DNA from: Cyclobacterium plantarum
Lineage (GTDB): Bacteria; Bacteroidota; Bacteroidia; Cytophagales; Cyclobacteriaceae
Reading direction: 5' to 3'
NCBI RefSeq assembly: GCF_011290685.1
Contig: NZ_JAANYN010000002.1
Span: 372,001-436,000, forward strand
Length of the DNA: 64,000 nucleotides
In this document: piece after piece, positions 26,463-35,967 of the stretch
Position numbering within the stretch: the stretch's first letter is position 1
How the letters are laid out: every line of letters begins with the position of its first letter
Made by a program: the position numbers and the translations under genes
Notes under the pieces: generated by a model
Told to the model about the DNA's origin: nothing
Database searches by the model: none
What the model saw: only the letters and a program-made list of their open reading frames with translations

Positions 26463-28976
26463 ATGAAAAATATTAGTTCTCTTTTTTTGCTTGGATTAAT
26501 TTCAATCCAATGTCTTGCTTTTCAGGCCAATGTGAGTAGGTCACCTGCTCCAGATTGGCTGGATCCATTCCCAATTTCAAAGCCTGCAATCGAAGAAAAC
26601 TGGTCTTACTATTACCTGGATTTCGAAAGACAAATCCACCTGCCAAAACAAACCACCTTTCACCATTACCGGTACCAGGTACTCACGGCAGATGGAATAC
26701 AGGAAATGTCGGATATTTCTATTGAATTTGATCCCAGCTTTCAAAAATTGATTTTCCACAAAATAGGTATTGAACGGGACAACAAATTTCTGAATCAATT
26801 AAACCTGGATAAAGTCACTACAGCCAGCACTGAATCTACAGTGGAAAGGCATCTCTATGATGGGAGCATGACTGCTTTGCTACATTTGGACGGGGTACAA
26901 AAAGGGGATATCATAGTCCTTAGTTATTCGATCAAAGGCTTCAATCCTGTCCATCAGGGTCACTTCTCAACCAATTTATACCATGGTTTTACCATTCCGG
27001 TAAATCATTTTAATTACAGGGTTTATGCGGGAAACAATCAGGTTGTTTACCACAATGATGTCAACATTGAAATGGAACCATCTATCCGGGAAGAGACCAG
27101 TGGCAAGGTTTATACCTGGACCAGCAGTCCTGAAAAACCTATTGAATTGGACAATAACCTTCCTGTATGGACCCTGGATCTGCCGATGACGGCCATTTCC
27201 ACCCAGAAAAATTGGCGGGAAGTGGTGCAATGGGCCATGCCCCTCTATCGCTTTGATCCAAATCAACTAACCAGCCCCATACAGGAAAATTTGGAAACAA
27301 GAGAAAAAGCTTTGGCTTTGATCAGATGGGTGCAGGACGAAATCAGGTACCTTGGTCTGGAATCTGGTATTGGTGCCTACAAACCCAACCCCCCACCAAA
27401 AGTTTACCGCCAGAAATTTGGCGACTGTAAGGATAAATCTTTTTTGTTGGTGGCTTTGCTAAAAAAGGAAGGGATTGACGCTTTTCCCTTATTAGTGAAC
27501 ACAACATACAGACACAACCTGAATAAAATAATTCCCTCAAACAGCGCATTTGATCATTGTGTGGTATCTCTGACTGTAGACAACAAAAATTATTTTGTTG
27601 ACCCTACCATGGCCAATCAGGGAGGGGACCTGGACCATAGTTATTTCCCCGATTATGGGTATGGCTTGCTGATCAAAGATGATGTCTCGGAATTGATACC
27701 CCTTCCAAAACCAAAAAAACCTGAAATAGACATACAGGAGAAAATCTACGTAGACAGTATTGGAGGGCAAGCCATGATGGAGATCAAAACGATCTACAAA
27801 GGAGCTAAAGCCGATAATATTCGTTCTGAATTTGAAAATAATCCACTCTCCAGCATACAAAAAGAATACCTTAATTTTTACAACAACCTGTACCCTGGAA
27901 TCATTGAAACTCAAGAAATGCAGTTTTATGATGAACAGCGGAACGGCAGCAATGAAATTCTGGTGAAAGAAAATTATAAAATCGGGCAATTTTGGCTTCA
28001 GGATGAGGATAACACCTTGATTTATTCCCGGATTTATCCACTGGTGCTGGAATCCATGATCAACTATCCCGGGGCTACAGCCAGGAAAAGTCCCTATGCT
28101 TTGGGCTACCCTTTCACATTCAAACAGGAAACCCAAATCATGCTGCCCGAGCCCTGGACTGTTAAAGATACCGAGGTTAGGATCACAGAACCGACTTACG
28201 ATTACAGCAACCAAATCAAAGGTTTTGGAGAACGCATATCGGTAAAATACAGCTACGATTTAAAACAAGATTTTCTGGAAGGAGAGCTGGTACCGGAATT
28301 TCTTTCGGATCATGAAAAGATCAGAAATGACCTCATGTTCACCCTGACCTACAATCCGGGATTGATTGCCGATGAAAAAAGTGGCCTGGCCCTATTTGTT
28401 TTCTTTACGGTCTTGATAACGACCATCTTTTTCGGAATAAAAATATACCGGCATTATGATCCCAAACCCTGGATATACGCCGAAAACAAAGGTATCGGAG
28501 GTTGGCTTATCCTACCGGCCATAGGTTTGACCATCACTCCGTTCCGGATCACTTACGACTTTACTACTGTAGGATATCTGAATAAAGCACTTTGGTCAAA
28601 TGCAGCCGCCATGAACCTGACCGAAGCTGTTGCATTTGAATTGGTATATAATACCTGTTTTCTGGTTTTTTCTATTTTGCTGATTGTCCTGTTTTACTCA
28701 AGAAGAACCAGTATACCAAGGTTAATGACCATCTTCTATGCAACTAACCTGGTCGCTATCCTGACTGAAACAGCACTGACCTATGAGTCACTCAACCTGG
28801 ACTACCAACTGCTGGTTCAGGCTACGGTGGCAGCGATTATCTGGATTCCCTATTTCAATATTTCCGAAACAGTTAAGTCCACCTTTTGCAAAACCAGAAA
28901 AACGATTGAACCTGAACCCAATTCCTTTCCGATATCAATTCATCCCACCCTCCAGCAAAATGGTAACCTGCCATAA
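26463..28976 (+). CDS. DUF3857 / transglutaminase-like / DUF2569 membrane protein
   Basis: The 837-residue protein has a signal peptide (1-20), then a DUF3857 domain (about 55-235). A transglutaminase-like core follows with a full triad: Cys322 in GDCKDKS, His365 in AFDHCVV and Asp380 in YFVDPTM. A beta-rich segment leads to membrane spans from about residue 645. The last 170 residues form a DUF2569-like four-span domain (GIGGWLILPAIGL). The periplasmic core may act as a peptidase or cross-linking enzyme; substrates for this group are not established. The DUF3857-transglutaminase pair is common in Bacteroidota, while the C-terminal membrane domain is a less frequent addition. Confidence 0.85.
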   Translation: MKNISSLFLLGLISIQCLAFQANVSRSPAPDWLDPFPISKPAIEENWSYYYLDFERQIHLPKQTTFHHYRYQVLTADGIQEMSDISIEFDPSFQKLIFHKIGIERDNKFLNQLNLDKVTTASTESTVERHLYDGSMTALLHLDGVQKGDIIVLSYSIKGFNPVHQGHFSTNLYHGFTIPVNHFNYRVYAGNNQVVYHNDVNIEMEPSIREETSGKVYTWTSSPEKPIELDNNLPVWTLDLPMTAISTQKNWREVVQWAMPLYRFDPNQLTSPIQENLETREKALALIRWVQDEIRYLGLESGIGAYKPNPPPKVYRQKFGDCKDKSFLLVALLKKEGIDAFPLLVNTTYRHNLNKIIPSNSAFDHCVVSLTVDNKNYFVDPTMANQGGDLDHSYFPDYGYGLLIKDDVSELIPLPKPKKPEIDIQEKIYVDSIGGQAMMEIKTIYKGAKADNIRSEFENNPLSSIQKEYLNFYNNLYPGIIETQEMQFYDEQRNGSNEILVKENYKIGQFWLQDEDNTLIYSRIYPLVLESMINYPGATARKSPYALGYPFTFKQETQIMLPEPWTVKDTEVRITEPTYDYSNQIKGFGERISVKYSYDLKQDFLEGELVPEFLSDHEKIRNDLMFTLTYNPGLIADEKSGLALFVFFTVLITTIFFGIKIYRHYDPKPWIYAENKGIGGWLILPAIGLTITPFRITYDFTTVGYLNKALWSNAAAMNLTEAVAFELVYNTCFLVFSILLIVLFYSRRTSIPRLMTIFYATNLVAILTETALTYESLNLDYQLLVQATVAAIIWIPYFNISETVKSTFCKTRKTIEPEPNSFPISIHPTLQQNGNLP

Positions 28977-28979
28977 ATA

Positions 28980-29489
28980 CTATTCTTTTCCGATTTCTTC
29001 AAAACAATCGATTATGCTTTTGATGCCAATTAGTATAACCCCTTTATTTTCTTCGTTCATCGCCAACAATACGGGTTGTGAATTAAATCTGTAAAATATT
29101 CCTGTTAACAATGCTTTGGATTGTGTATTTTCTAAATCGCTCGTTATAGCAAACTCTTTATCAGTGGATTCAGAATTCTCAAGATATTTAAAAAAATATA
29201 GATTCCTTTTCTCTAAATTCTCAAATTGTTTTTGGGTTAACTTAATCTTTTTACCATTTTTCTTGTCCTTAAAGTATTCCCAAATGATAAAATACATTTT
29301 CATTATTTCTTCAAATTCTGGTTGCTTCAAGTCAGGCTGATAACCTAAAATCAGGGACAAAAGGAAGGGTTGATAATTAGATAATTCACCTAAAATCCAA
29401 TCAACAGATTTCTGATCAATTTTGTCAACCCTATTTAAAATTTGACCGATTTTTTCAATTTCTTTGAAGTCTCTTTTTGAGAAATCCAT
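28980..29489 (-). CDS. Hypothetical cytoplasmic protein, 169 residues
   Basis: The mostly helical, charged protein has no signal peptide. The N-terminal half (RDFKEIEKIGQILNRVDKID, SVDWILGELSNYQPFLLSLI) suggests a helical bundle, and the end alternates strands and helices. I recognise no family or motif. It converges with the transglutaminase gene, their stops 3 bases apart. Lower GC than its neighbours hints at recent acquisition, but this is an impression, not a measurement. Confidence 0.6.
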   Translation of the reverse strand: MDFSKRDFKEIEKIGQILNRVDKIDQKSVDWILGELSNYQPFLLSLILGYQPDLKQPEFEEIMKMYFIIWEYFKDKKNGKKIKLTQKQFENLEKRNLYFFKYLENSESTDKEFAITSDLENTQSKALLTGIFYRFNSQPVLLAMNEENKGVILIGIKSIIDCFEEIGKE

Positions 29490-29671
29490 ATTAATTCATT
29501 TTTAAAGCTTTTTATAGCATTTAGCTCCAGCTGAAGACAAATTTCTGGATTTTCGACAGAGAAATAGGCAGGAAACACTAAAATGAACCCTATAACCAAT
29601 TGAGTTACCAGCTTGGTCTTGGCACCGTTACCAGGTTCTCAGACCATTGGCAAATAAAATTAGAAAGCTGT

Positions 29672-30856
29672 TTAATCAGACTGATAATCAAACTTGTAAA
29701 TTTTACCATCAAATCCACTGATCAAAAGTTCATTTTCCTGATCCAGCCCAAAAGCGGCTACAGGGAAAGGAGCTTGCATCAATTCTTTATTGATCGGGTC
29801 GCTTAGGTCGGAAAATTCCAGTGACCATATCCTTCCGGATATAAAGTCAGCGTAAACATATTGTCCCTGTAATTCAGGTATGGCAGCTCCTCTGTATACA
29901 TATCCGCCTGTGACAGAGGCATCTCCCTCACTGTGGTCATATGCCCAGATTGGAAGTTCCAGCCCTTCCTGCTCACAGCCTGACTCCGGATCAAAGCATT
30001 CAAAGCCCTCCATGGTATTCCATCCATAATTCCCTCCATTCTCTATAAGAGAGATTTCCTCAAAGCGGTTTTGTCCGACATCAGCCGCCCATAAGCGGTT
30101 GCTTTCAGTATCAAAACTAAACTTCCACACATTTCTCAAACCATAGGCATAAATCTCCTCCCGAAAGCCCTCCTCATTGCCAACAAAAGGATTGTCGGCC
30201 GGAATGCCATAATTCTTTCCGGAAGATGATGCATCGATATCAATCCTCAATATAGATCCAAGAAGGGTGGCGCGGTTTTGCCCATTTCCCTGCGGATCAC
30301 CTCCTGATCCTCCATCTCCAACTGAAACATACAAATAGCCATCCGGACCAAAAGCAATTTTCCCCCCATTATGATTGGTATAGGGCTGATCAATTTCCAA
30401 AAGCACCATTTCGCTTTGCGGGTCAGCCTGATCGGGATCCGATTCTGATACCTGAAACCTGGAAATCACCGTTCTCGCCGGATTGGAAGCGGTGTAATTG
30501 ACATAAAAAAATCCATTGCTGGCATAATCGGGATGAAAGGCAAGTCCCAATAAACCCTCTTCATTTCCAGTATCGTTGACCTGATTCACCAAGTTCAGGA
30601 AGGTTGATTTTTCTCCTGTTTCTTGTTGGTTGGGGAATACGGTAACTACCCCGTGCTGCTCCACTACAAACAGGCGGTCAGACCCATCCCCGGGGTGCTG
30701 GATATCCAGTGGCCGGTTAAAACTGAGGTTTGGAAAAGCCTCCACCAATTGCAGGGCCCTATCTTCTGTGGGGTCAGGAACGGGATCTTCCTGAACGCAG
30801 GCATTGAAAACAAACAGGCTAATCAAAATGCAGGTGGCTACGAAAAAACTTTTCAT
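29672..30856 (-). CDS. PQQ-dependent sugar dehydrogenase-like lipoprotein (six-bladed propeller)
   Basis: The 394-residue protein starts with a lipoprotein signal (Cys20 in FNACVQ). The soluble glucose/aldose sugar dehydrogenase fold follows: PLDIQHPGDGSDRLFVVEQH, then LLGLAFHPDY, NHNGGKIAFGPDGYLYVSVG, YGLRNVWKFSFD and VTGGYVYRG. The family oxidises aldose sugars in the periplasm with pyrroloquinoline quinone, using a catalytic histidine in the NHNGG-type loop. Whether this copy binds PQQ cannot be proven from sequence alone. A related propeller is at 32646-33968. It is a lone gene. Confidence 0.85.
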   Translation of the reverse strand: MKSFFVATCILISLFVFNACVQEDPVPDPTEDRALQLVEAFPNLSFNRPLDIQHPGDGSDRLFVVEQHGVVTVFPNQQETGEKSTFLNLVNQVNDTGNEEGLLGLAFHPDYASNGFFYVNYTASNPARTVISRFQVSESDPDQADPQSEMVLLEIDQPYTNHNGGKIAFGPDGYLYVSVGDGGSGGDPQGNGQNRATLLGSILRIDIDASSSGKNYGIPADNPFVGNEEGFREEIYAYGLRNVWKFSFDTESNRLWAADVGQNRFEEISLIENGGNYGWNTMEGFECFDPESGCEQEGLELPIWAYDHSEGDASVTGGYVYRGAAIPELQGQYVYADFISGRIWSLEFSDLSDPINKELMQAPFPVAAFGLDQENELLISGFDGKIYKFDYQSD

Positions 30857-31064
30857 GGACAGTGATCTATTTTTGATTTATTCCAATAAAGATGCAAAGA
30901 ATATGCCACGACCACATAAGCCTGAAAGTAAGTCATTTTTCTGTTCTGGAAAGTTGCAGGGGAAAAATGGATTTCAGGTAAACAGCTTGATTATGTTAAT
31001 TTTAGCTTAAATACCATATGGAATAAAAAATGCAATGAATCAATCCCCATACAAAAGCTATAGA

Positions 31065-32015
31065 TTAGTCATCCCAGACCACTGCCACTTTTCCCCTGGT
31101 CCGCATGGCTTCAATAAAGCTGATGGCTTCCGGCAATTGCTTGTGAGCAAAGGCCTTATCAATGTGCACTTTAATTTTTCCCTTTTCGATCAAAGTGGCC
31201 AAAACCTCCAGGTCCTTCGTATTGGCTTCAGCTGTGAATTGTGCCAGGGGGAATTTGCTAATGGCATTTTTTGAAAGCAGCGCAAGCATATTACCAAGGG
31301 TGGTGAATCCCACAATCACCCCCCGATGACCCATGCGCTGAAAATCCTGATGTGTAAGGTTGCCATGGTTATCTATGACCAGGTCATATTTTGCACTGTG
31401 TTGATGGATATTTTCTTTGTCGTAGGGGATCAGGTGATCTGCCCCCATGGCTTTTACAAAATCAAGGTTTCTGTTGGAACAAACAGCAGTTACCCTGGCA
31501 CCATAGGCTTTGGCAATCTGAACTGTGAAATGACCCACCCCTCCCGAAGCACCGTTAATCAATACCGATTCTCCCTTTTTTATTTTTCCGTGAGTAAGGA
31601 GTGCCTGCAGGGCCGTTAACCCCGCTATAGGTACGCAGGCCATTTCTGCAAAAGCCGCACCTGCCGGCATGTGGGCACAAACGCTTGCCGATGAGCAAAT
31701 ATATTCGGCAAAAGCACCTCCTTTAAGATTTTCCCCAAACACCTTGTCTCCCACCATAAATTCACTGACCTTATCCCCTACTTTCTCCACAATTCCTGCA
31801 AAATCAGCTCCCGGTATTCTATCCTTTGGCTTGAACAAGCCGAAAGCAAATCGGGCAAAAAACGGTTTCCCTCTGAGAATATGCCAATCTGCTGGATTGA
31901 CTGAATTGGCCAATACTTTTACAAGGATCTCCCCCTCTTTTATAATGGGCATTTCTACCTCTTCTAGCTGAAGGACTTCAGGCCCTCCATATTTGGTTTT
32001 TGTAAAGGCTTTCAT
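31065..32015 (-). CDS. NAD(P)-dependent medium-chain dehydrogenase/quinone reductase-like
   Basis: The 316-residue cytoplasmic protein has a GroES-like N-terminal domain (KVLANSVNPADWHILRGK, GADFAGIVEKVG) and a Rossmann domain with the cofactor loop NGASGGVGHFTVQIAKAYGA at residues 153-172. Zinc ligands of alcohol dehydrogenases are missing, so it belongs to the zinc-less quinone-oxidoreductase branch, which reduces quinones or enones with NADPH. The C-terminal motif GKIKVHIDKAFAHKQLPEAI is typical. It is monocistronic, with no clear functional link to its neighbours. Confidence 0.87.
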   Translation of the reverse strand: MKAFTKTKYGGPEVLQLEEVEMPIIKEGEILVKVLANSVNPADWHILRGKPFFARFAFGLFKPKDRIPGADFAGIVEKVGDKVSEFMVGDKVFGENLKGGAFAEYICSSASVCAHMPAGAAFAEMACVPIAGLTALQALLTHGKIKKGESVLINGASGGVGHFTVQIAKAYGARVTAVCSNRNLDFVKAMGADHLIPYDKENIHQHSAKYDLVIDNHGNLTHQDFQRMGHRGVIVGFTTLGNMLALLSKNAISKFPLAQFTAEANTKDLEVLATLIEKGKIKVHIDKAFAHKQLPEAISFIEAMRTRGKVAVVWDD

Positions 32016-32645
32016 TTTCAGTAGTTTGGGTTTTTATTTTATATTGACGGTATAAAAAATTCGCATGTTTATTACCCTGGAAGGGTTACGGCAATTTACA
32101 CAAAACATCCATTGATATTACGGCTTTGGTAGAGATACTCCGGAATTCTTTTTAATTTAATTCCATTGTATATTTAGTACAAACAGCTATATCTTTAAAA
32201 AAATCACTTACCCTATCGAATGTACGGACAGAAGTGGCCGAATAAATCATATTATTGAATGTGGCTAGAAAAACGATTCAATTTTGACGGTATATGTAAG
32301 CATAATCAATAAACCAACCAAGAAAAACACAAAAAAGCATCCTTAATTAATTTTCACCTGCTTTTTTCGCTCTTAAACAAGCCCCGGTCGGGGCCAATAT
32401 CATTAGCCCGTATTTTTAGCCCCAGGCAGCGGATAGCATCATTATAATTGTTTTAGAAGAATGATAAATCGTGAAAACGAACCCGAAAACCAAAACCATG
32501 TAAACCCAGGTTAACTTCTCCAAAATAAATAGGGAATAAAAAACTTGCCTTAAACCCTCAACCCAATTGAAATAAAAAAGCCGGCTTCCTGATGGGGAAA
32601 CCGGCTTTGCTTAATTTTACAAAAAGGCCAAAACCTTAATCCTAT
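32016..32645. other. 630-bp spacer: terminator plus unexplained sequence
   Basis: It holds the terminator of the downstream propeller gene (32574-32608) and the promoter side of the dehydrogenase. A TTGACGGTATA block occurs twice, near 32043 and 32284, and a GCCCCGGTCGGGGC palindrome lies near 32381. No gene is seen. Confidence 0.45.
32574..32608 (-). terminator. Rho-independent terminator of the propeller dehydrogenase gene
   Basis: On the minus strand AAAGCCGGTTTCC, a CCATCA loop and GGAAGCCGGCTTTTTT form a strong GC stem ending in six T residues, about 38 bases past the stop codon. Confidence 0.85.
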
Positions 32646-33968
32646 TTATTTCATGGCCATGGTCTCGTCTTCCTGGTAAAATACCCTCCATATTTTTCCG
32701 CTTACCGAGTCAGAAATCAACACTGTACCATCCGGAGCCTGTGCCAGACCCGTGGGCCTGTGCTTGGCATCGCTCGGGGCCTCAATGGTTTCCACTCCGG
32801 CAAAACCTTCTGCAAAAGCCTCGTGGGTCCCAGTGGGCGCACCATTTTCAAATGGTACTGCTGCCACAAAATATCCCTTCTGCTCCAGAGGCGCCCGGTT
32901 CCAGGACCCGTGAAAGGCTACCAGGGCTGTTCCCTTGTAACTTTCCGGTAAATGATCTCCTGTATAAAATAACAGGTCATTGGGGGCCCAATGGGCAGGG
33001 AATGTCATGACAGGATCTTCGGTGCCTTCGCAGCGCTCGGCCTGCTCCCTGTCACCACCGTATTCCGGAGCCGTCAACCTTTTGTCCTGAGAGGGATCAT
33101 AATAGCAATACGGCCAGCCAAAATCGGCCCCGTCACTTAAGCGGAACATTTCTTCCGCTGGCTGCTCGGCACTTTCCTCTTCGCTATACATTTCAGGGAA
33201 GAGACCGTGTAACATGTCGCGTCCATGCTGAACCACATATACGTGGCCATCTGCCGAATTATAGTCCAGTGCCACGGCATTTCGTATGCCTGTAGAGAAC
33301 CGGTAACCATGTTCCAGCTGCGTTTGTCCCGTTTGCTCGGCATCAAAGCGCCAAATGCCGCCGTGTCTTTCTAATAGCGGACAAGGATCCATTGCGGGAG
33401 AGCCTTTGGTACGGTCTTGCTCCTGGCAAGCATTGGAAGGTGCGCCGACATTCACATACATGTGGCCCTGCTCGTCAAAGGTAAAGGGCTTCACCGCATG
33501 GGACGTTTGTACGGGCAGACCCGACACAATCGTGTCGGGTGCAGTAGCGTTATCCGGAATCAGGTTGTCTCCCGAAAACGTAAAACGGAACACCGTACTG
33601 TCGTTTGATGCGTATAGGTTACCTTTGTAAAAGGCCATGCCGGTACCGCCAAAATCACCAAAGTATTGGATGTCGTCTGCCCGGCCATCGCCGTCGGTGT
33701 CTCTCAGGGCAACTATTCCCCCTTCTTCGGTGGCTTCGCGCAGATTCATGTAAATATCGCCATTTTCATTCACGGCCAGGTGACGGCCCCTTCCCAGGTC
33801 CTCTGCTACTACGTAGGCCTGTAGTCCGGCACCAAGGTTCAAGCCACCCTGGTCTTCATCAGCCGTGAAGTAAGGGGATGGGGTTTCCGATTGTTCGGTT
33901 GGACTGCCGCAGGCAGCCATTACCAGCACCGCCATCAAGCAGGTGTACAAGCTTTGGGAATAATTCAT
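32646..33968 (-). CDS. PQQ-type sorbosone/glucose dehydrogenase-like lipoprotein
   Basis: The ATG at 33968 gives 440 residues with a lipoprotein signal (Cys in VMAACGSP); a frame extension to 34031 precedes the signal and is rejected. The rest is a beta-propeller of the L-sorbosone dehydrogenase type: GRHLAVNENGDIYMNLRE near residues 59-76, then DTDGDGRAD, GTGMAFYKGNLYAS and LERHGGIWRFDAEQ, and later VAFHGSWNRAPLEQKGY and HRPTGLAQAPDGTVLISDS. Family members oxidise sugars or aldehydes at the cell surface with PQQ. It has its own terminator and no operon partner. Confidence 0.83.
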   Translation of the reverse strand: MNYSQSLYTCLMAVLVMAACGSPTEQSETPSPYFTADEDQGGLNLGAGLQAYVVAEDLGRGRHLAVNENGDIYMNLREATEEGGIVALRDTDGDGRADDIQYFGDFGGTGMAFYKGNLYASNDSTVFRFTFSGDNLIPDNATAPDTIVSGLPVQTSHAVKPFTFDEQGHMYVNVGAPSNACQEQDRTKGSPAMDPCPLLERHGGIWRFDAEQTGQTQLEHGYRFSTGIRNAVALDYNSADGHVYVVQHGRDMLHGLFPEMYSEEESAEQPAEEMFRLSDGADFGWPYCYYDPSQDKRLTAPEYGGDREQAERCEGTEDPVMTFPAHWAPNDLLFYTGDHLPESYKGTALVAFHGSWNRAPLEQKGYFVAAVPFENGAPTGTHEAFAEGFAGVETIEAPSDAKHRPTGLAQAPDGTVLISDSVSGKIWRVFYQEDETMAMK

Positions 33969-34323
33969 GGTTTTTATTGGTTTTCGGTTTAGAATAAGCT
34001 TAAATATACAGCTAATACCCCTTAACCACAAATATTATTCCTTTTCCTGGTCTATTTCGGGTCTGACCGAACATTACTAGCTGACAATAAAGGAAATTAC
34101 AGGATAATAAAAACGGGAGACTTTGAACAGGTGCATCCTGTCAGGATTAATTCGCCAACAAGCAAACAACTTGTTCCAAAACCAACTTTTTTCTTCAGGT
34201 TTTAGATTGGTAAGGTAAAAAACGGACCAGATTGGGTGCTATTCGCCAAAAACTTCAATTTGGATGCCATAAATTTTTAAACCTTTGACAATTGTCTTAT
34301 ATTTAAAGACAAACGTCTATACT
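33969..34323. other. Divergent promoter region
   Basis: The spacer sits between the divergently transcribed propeller gene and the Xre-RES pair. Near its right end are the inverted repeats listed at 34287-34312. No gene is visible in it. Confidence 0.5.
34287..34312. promoter_or_regulatory. Operator-like inverted repeats of the Xre-RES unit
   Basis: GACAATTGTC (34287-34296) is a perfect palindrome. It overlaps TTGTCTT...AAGACAA (34292-34312), a perfect 7-base-arm repeat, 11 bases before the start codon. A third GACAAACGTC-type half-site follows. The antitoxin carries a DNA-binding domain, so autoregulation at this site is likely. Confidence 0.6.
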
Positions 34324-34836
34324 ATGATTTCCGAAGAACAAAAGAACGATTCATCTGATTCAACGAGTATTGCCAGTGAATTGCGGGATTTACTTTCAAA
34401 AGTGGTCGATGTCAAGCCGGAAACTCTAGCTGAAGAGTTGACCTATTCAGAATTTTTTGAAAATAAAATGCTAATCATTCGTGTAATCAGGCAGGGTTTA
34501 CCTTATACATTATTTAGTAAAATTAAGGATATCACCCCTTTTACCGAAGAGGATTGGGCGGAATATTTGAACGTATCTAAAAAAACCTTACACAGACACA
34601 GCAATGAGAGGGATTATTTTTTTAAACCGATACATACAGAGAAAATTATTGAATTAGCTGAAGTTACCCATTTGGGAAATGAAGTGTTTGATACGCCAAA
34701 ACAATTTTATCTTTGGCTAAACACACCCTCCTACGCATTAGGCAATTTAAAACCAGCTGAATTACTGAAGGATTCGTATGGGAAAGAGATGGTATTGGCA
34801 GAATTGAATCGAATTGACCAGGGAATCTTTGCCTAA
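34324..34836 (+). CDS. Xre-MbcA-ParS type antitoxin (DUF2384)
   Basis: The ATG at 34324 gives 170 residues; the open frame begins at 34285 inside the operator repeats. The N-terminal part contains an Xre-like helix-turn-helix (EEDWAEYLNVSKKTLHRHSN). The C-terminal part is the MbcA/ParS/Xre toxin-binding domain (KIIELAEVTHLGNEVF, then FYLWLNTPSYALGNLKPAEL). The RES toxin gene follows in a one-base TAATG overlap. RES-Xre pairs deplete NAD when the antitoxin is lost. Both frames are intact, unlike most other TA modules in this window. Confidence 0.9.
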   Translation: MISEEQKNDSSDSTSIASELRDLLSKVVDVKPETLAEELTYSEFFENKMLIIRVIRQGLPYTLFSKIKDITPFTEEDWAEYLNVSKKTLHRHSNERDYFFKPIHTEKIIELAEVTHLGNEVFDTPKQFYLWLNTPSYALGNLKPAELLKDSYGKEMVLAELNRIDQGIFA

Positions 34837-35291
34837 TGCGTGTTTTTAGACTTTCGAAAAAGAAATATGCAAAAACCTTAAGTGGCAAAGGAGCTTCAAA
34901 ATCAGGAAACAGATGGAATTCAAAAGGAACTGAAATGATTTATACTGCCGAAAGCAGGGCTCTGGCCATGGCTGAAGTGGCCGTGCATGTAACATTGGCT
35001 ACTTTGCCGAGTGACTATACAATGATTGAAATCGAAATTCCAGATACCCTAAAAATAAAGGAAATTAGCATAAAGGACCTTCCTGATAATTGGAATCACC
35101 ATCCACCCAATCGCAGCACACAAAAAATTGGAGATGAATTTATTGATTCTGACGAATGCCTATTAAAAGTCCCTTCTGCGGTAGTACAGGGAGATTTCAA
35201 TATTTTAATTAACCCTTATCATAAGGAATTTGGAAAAATTAAAATAATCAGCGTAGTAGCCTTTCCCTTTGATAAAAGGATATTTGAATAA
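34836..35291 (+). CDS. RES-domain toxin (NAD+-degrading)
   Basis: The 151-residue protein matches the RES family. The conserved arginine is in MRVFRLSKKKYA, the GNRWNSKGTEMIYTAES block supplies the R/Y/S region, and the glutamate is in ALAMAEVAVH. The C-terminal VVQGDFNILINPYHKEFGKI is also typical. Active RES toxins cleave NAD+ or ADP-ribosylate proteins, stalling growth. It overlaps the antitoxin stop by one base. Its 3' end abuts a truncated acetyltransferase fragment, so the module may have entered by insertion next to, or deletion of, that gene. Confidence 0.9.
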   Translation: MRVFRLSKKKYAKTLSGKGASKSGNRWNSKGTEMIYTAESRALAMAEVAVHVTLATLPSDYTMIEIEIPDTLKIKEISIKDLPDNWNHHPPNRSTQKIGDEFIDSDECLLKVPSAVVQGDFNILINPYHKEFGKIKIISVVAFPFDKRIFE

Positions 35292-35294
35292 AAG

Positions 35295-35483
35295 CTAAAA
35301 ACGGCTTTCGTTTTCAACAATAATGAGTTCTTGATTTCCGTCAGTACTTTTTTTTTCAAAAGCGTTAAGGTATTCGGCTGGTAATGGAACCTGAAAATTT
35401 TCTCTAGTTCTTCCAACCTCATCATCAGCAATCATTTCCACAATTATTGAAATATCATTTTTTGTCGCTTTTCTAAAGTTCAT
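35295..35483 (-). pseudogene. GNAT acetyltransferase, only N-terminal 62 residues left
   Basis: NFRKATKNDISIIVEMIADD, then PLPAEYLNAFE and QELIIVENES, match the first third of a GNAT-family N-acetyltransferase. The acetyl-CoA-binding region should follow but the frame stops at 35295, 4 bases from the end of the convergent RES gene. The rest of the gene is not found. The truncation point at the TA boundary suggests rearrangement on module acquisition. Confidence 0.7.
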
Positions 35484-35648
35484 TATTGGTTCTGTTTTTT
35501 TTGCTTGGTAAAAGGCAAATCTGTGGCTCGGGCGGTAAAAATGTTTGATTCCAAAAACTCCACTGAGGACATAGCAGAAGTGAAATTATTCGAAATCCTG
35601 ACACTGCCTGAACTTTTATTTTCACGGGAACCGCCCGCTGACGCCAGG
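35484..35648. other. Unexplained stretch between the GNAT fragment and HigA
   Basis: Both strands are partly open. The plus strand reads VKGKSVARAVKMFDSK, then STEDIAEVKLFEILTLPELL, up to a TAA at about 35655. Neither reading is a family I know. It could be a leftover gene end or a repeat. Confidence 0.3.
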
Positions 35649-35954
35649 CTAAGGTAATGCTGGGTGATCTTCAATCTGTCGGATTTTATCGAGTTCACTT
35701 TGTTTTGAAATATTCTCTTCTTCCAGATCGAAATCATCCTGGAGCCCTAACCAGAACTTAGCTGAGATCCCGAAAAATTTTGAGAGCCTCAAAGCAGTGT
35801 CGGCCGTTATCCGACGTTTTCCTTTAAGGATTTCGCTTACTCTGGTCTGGGGGATAAATGTTTCTTTGGAAAGCCGGTAAGCAGTTATTTCAAGCGGGGT
35901 TAAAAATTCTTCCTTTAGTATTTCCCCTGGATGTATGTTTTTTAATCTATCCAT
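35649..35954 (-). CDS. HigA-type antitoxin (Xre family)
   Basis: The 101-residue protein is typical of HigA. IHPGEILKEEFLTPLEITAY at residues 7-26 leads into the helix-turn-helix IPQTRVSEILKGKRRITADT (34-53), then LSKFFGISAKFWLGLQDD. It neutralises HigB and represses the operon. It lies 13 bases downstream of the HigB gene, the usual toxin-first order. Both genes are intact. Confidence 0.92.
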   Translation of the reverse strand: MDRLKNIHPGEILKEEFLTPLEITAYRLSKETFIPQTRVSEILKGKRRITADTALRLSKFFGISAKFWLGLQDDFDLEEENISKQSELDKIRQIEDHPALP

Positions 35955-35967
35955 TTCTTAAACTTTA

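Noticed and set aside
27537-28214. Minus-strand open frame of 225 codons
   Set aside because: It lies wholly inside the transglutaminase gene, which has clear family motifs; the opposite frame has a random composition.
32043-32300. TTGACGGTATA repeated twice as regulator sites
   Set aside because: Two short copies 240 bases apart with no DNA-binding gene nearby are too little to call.
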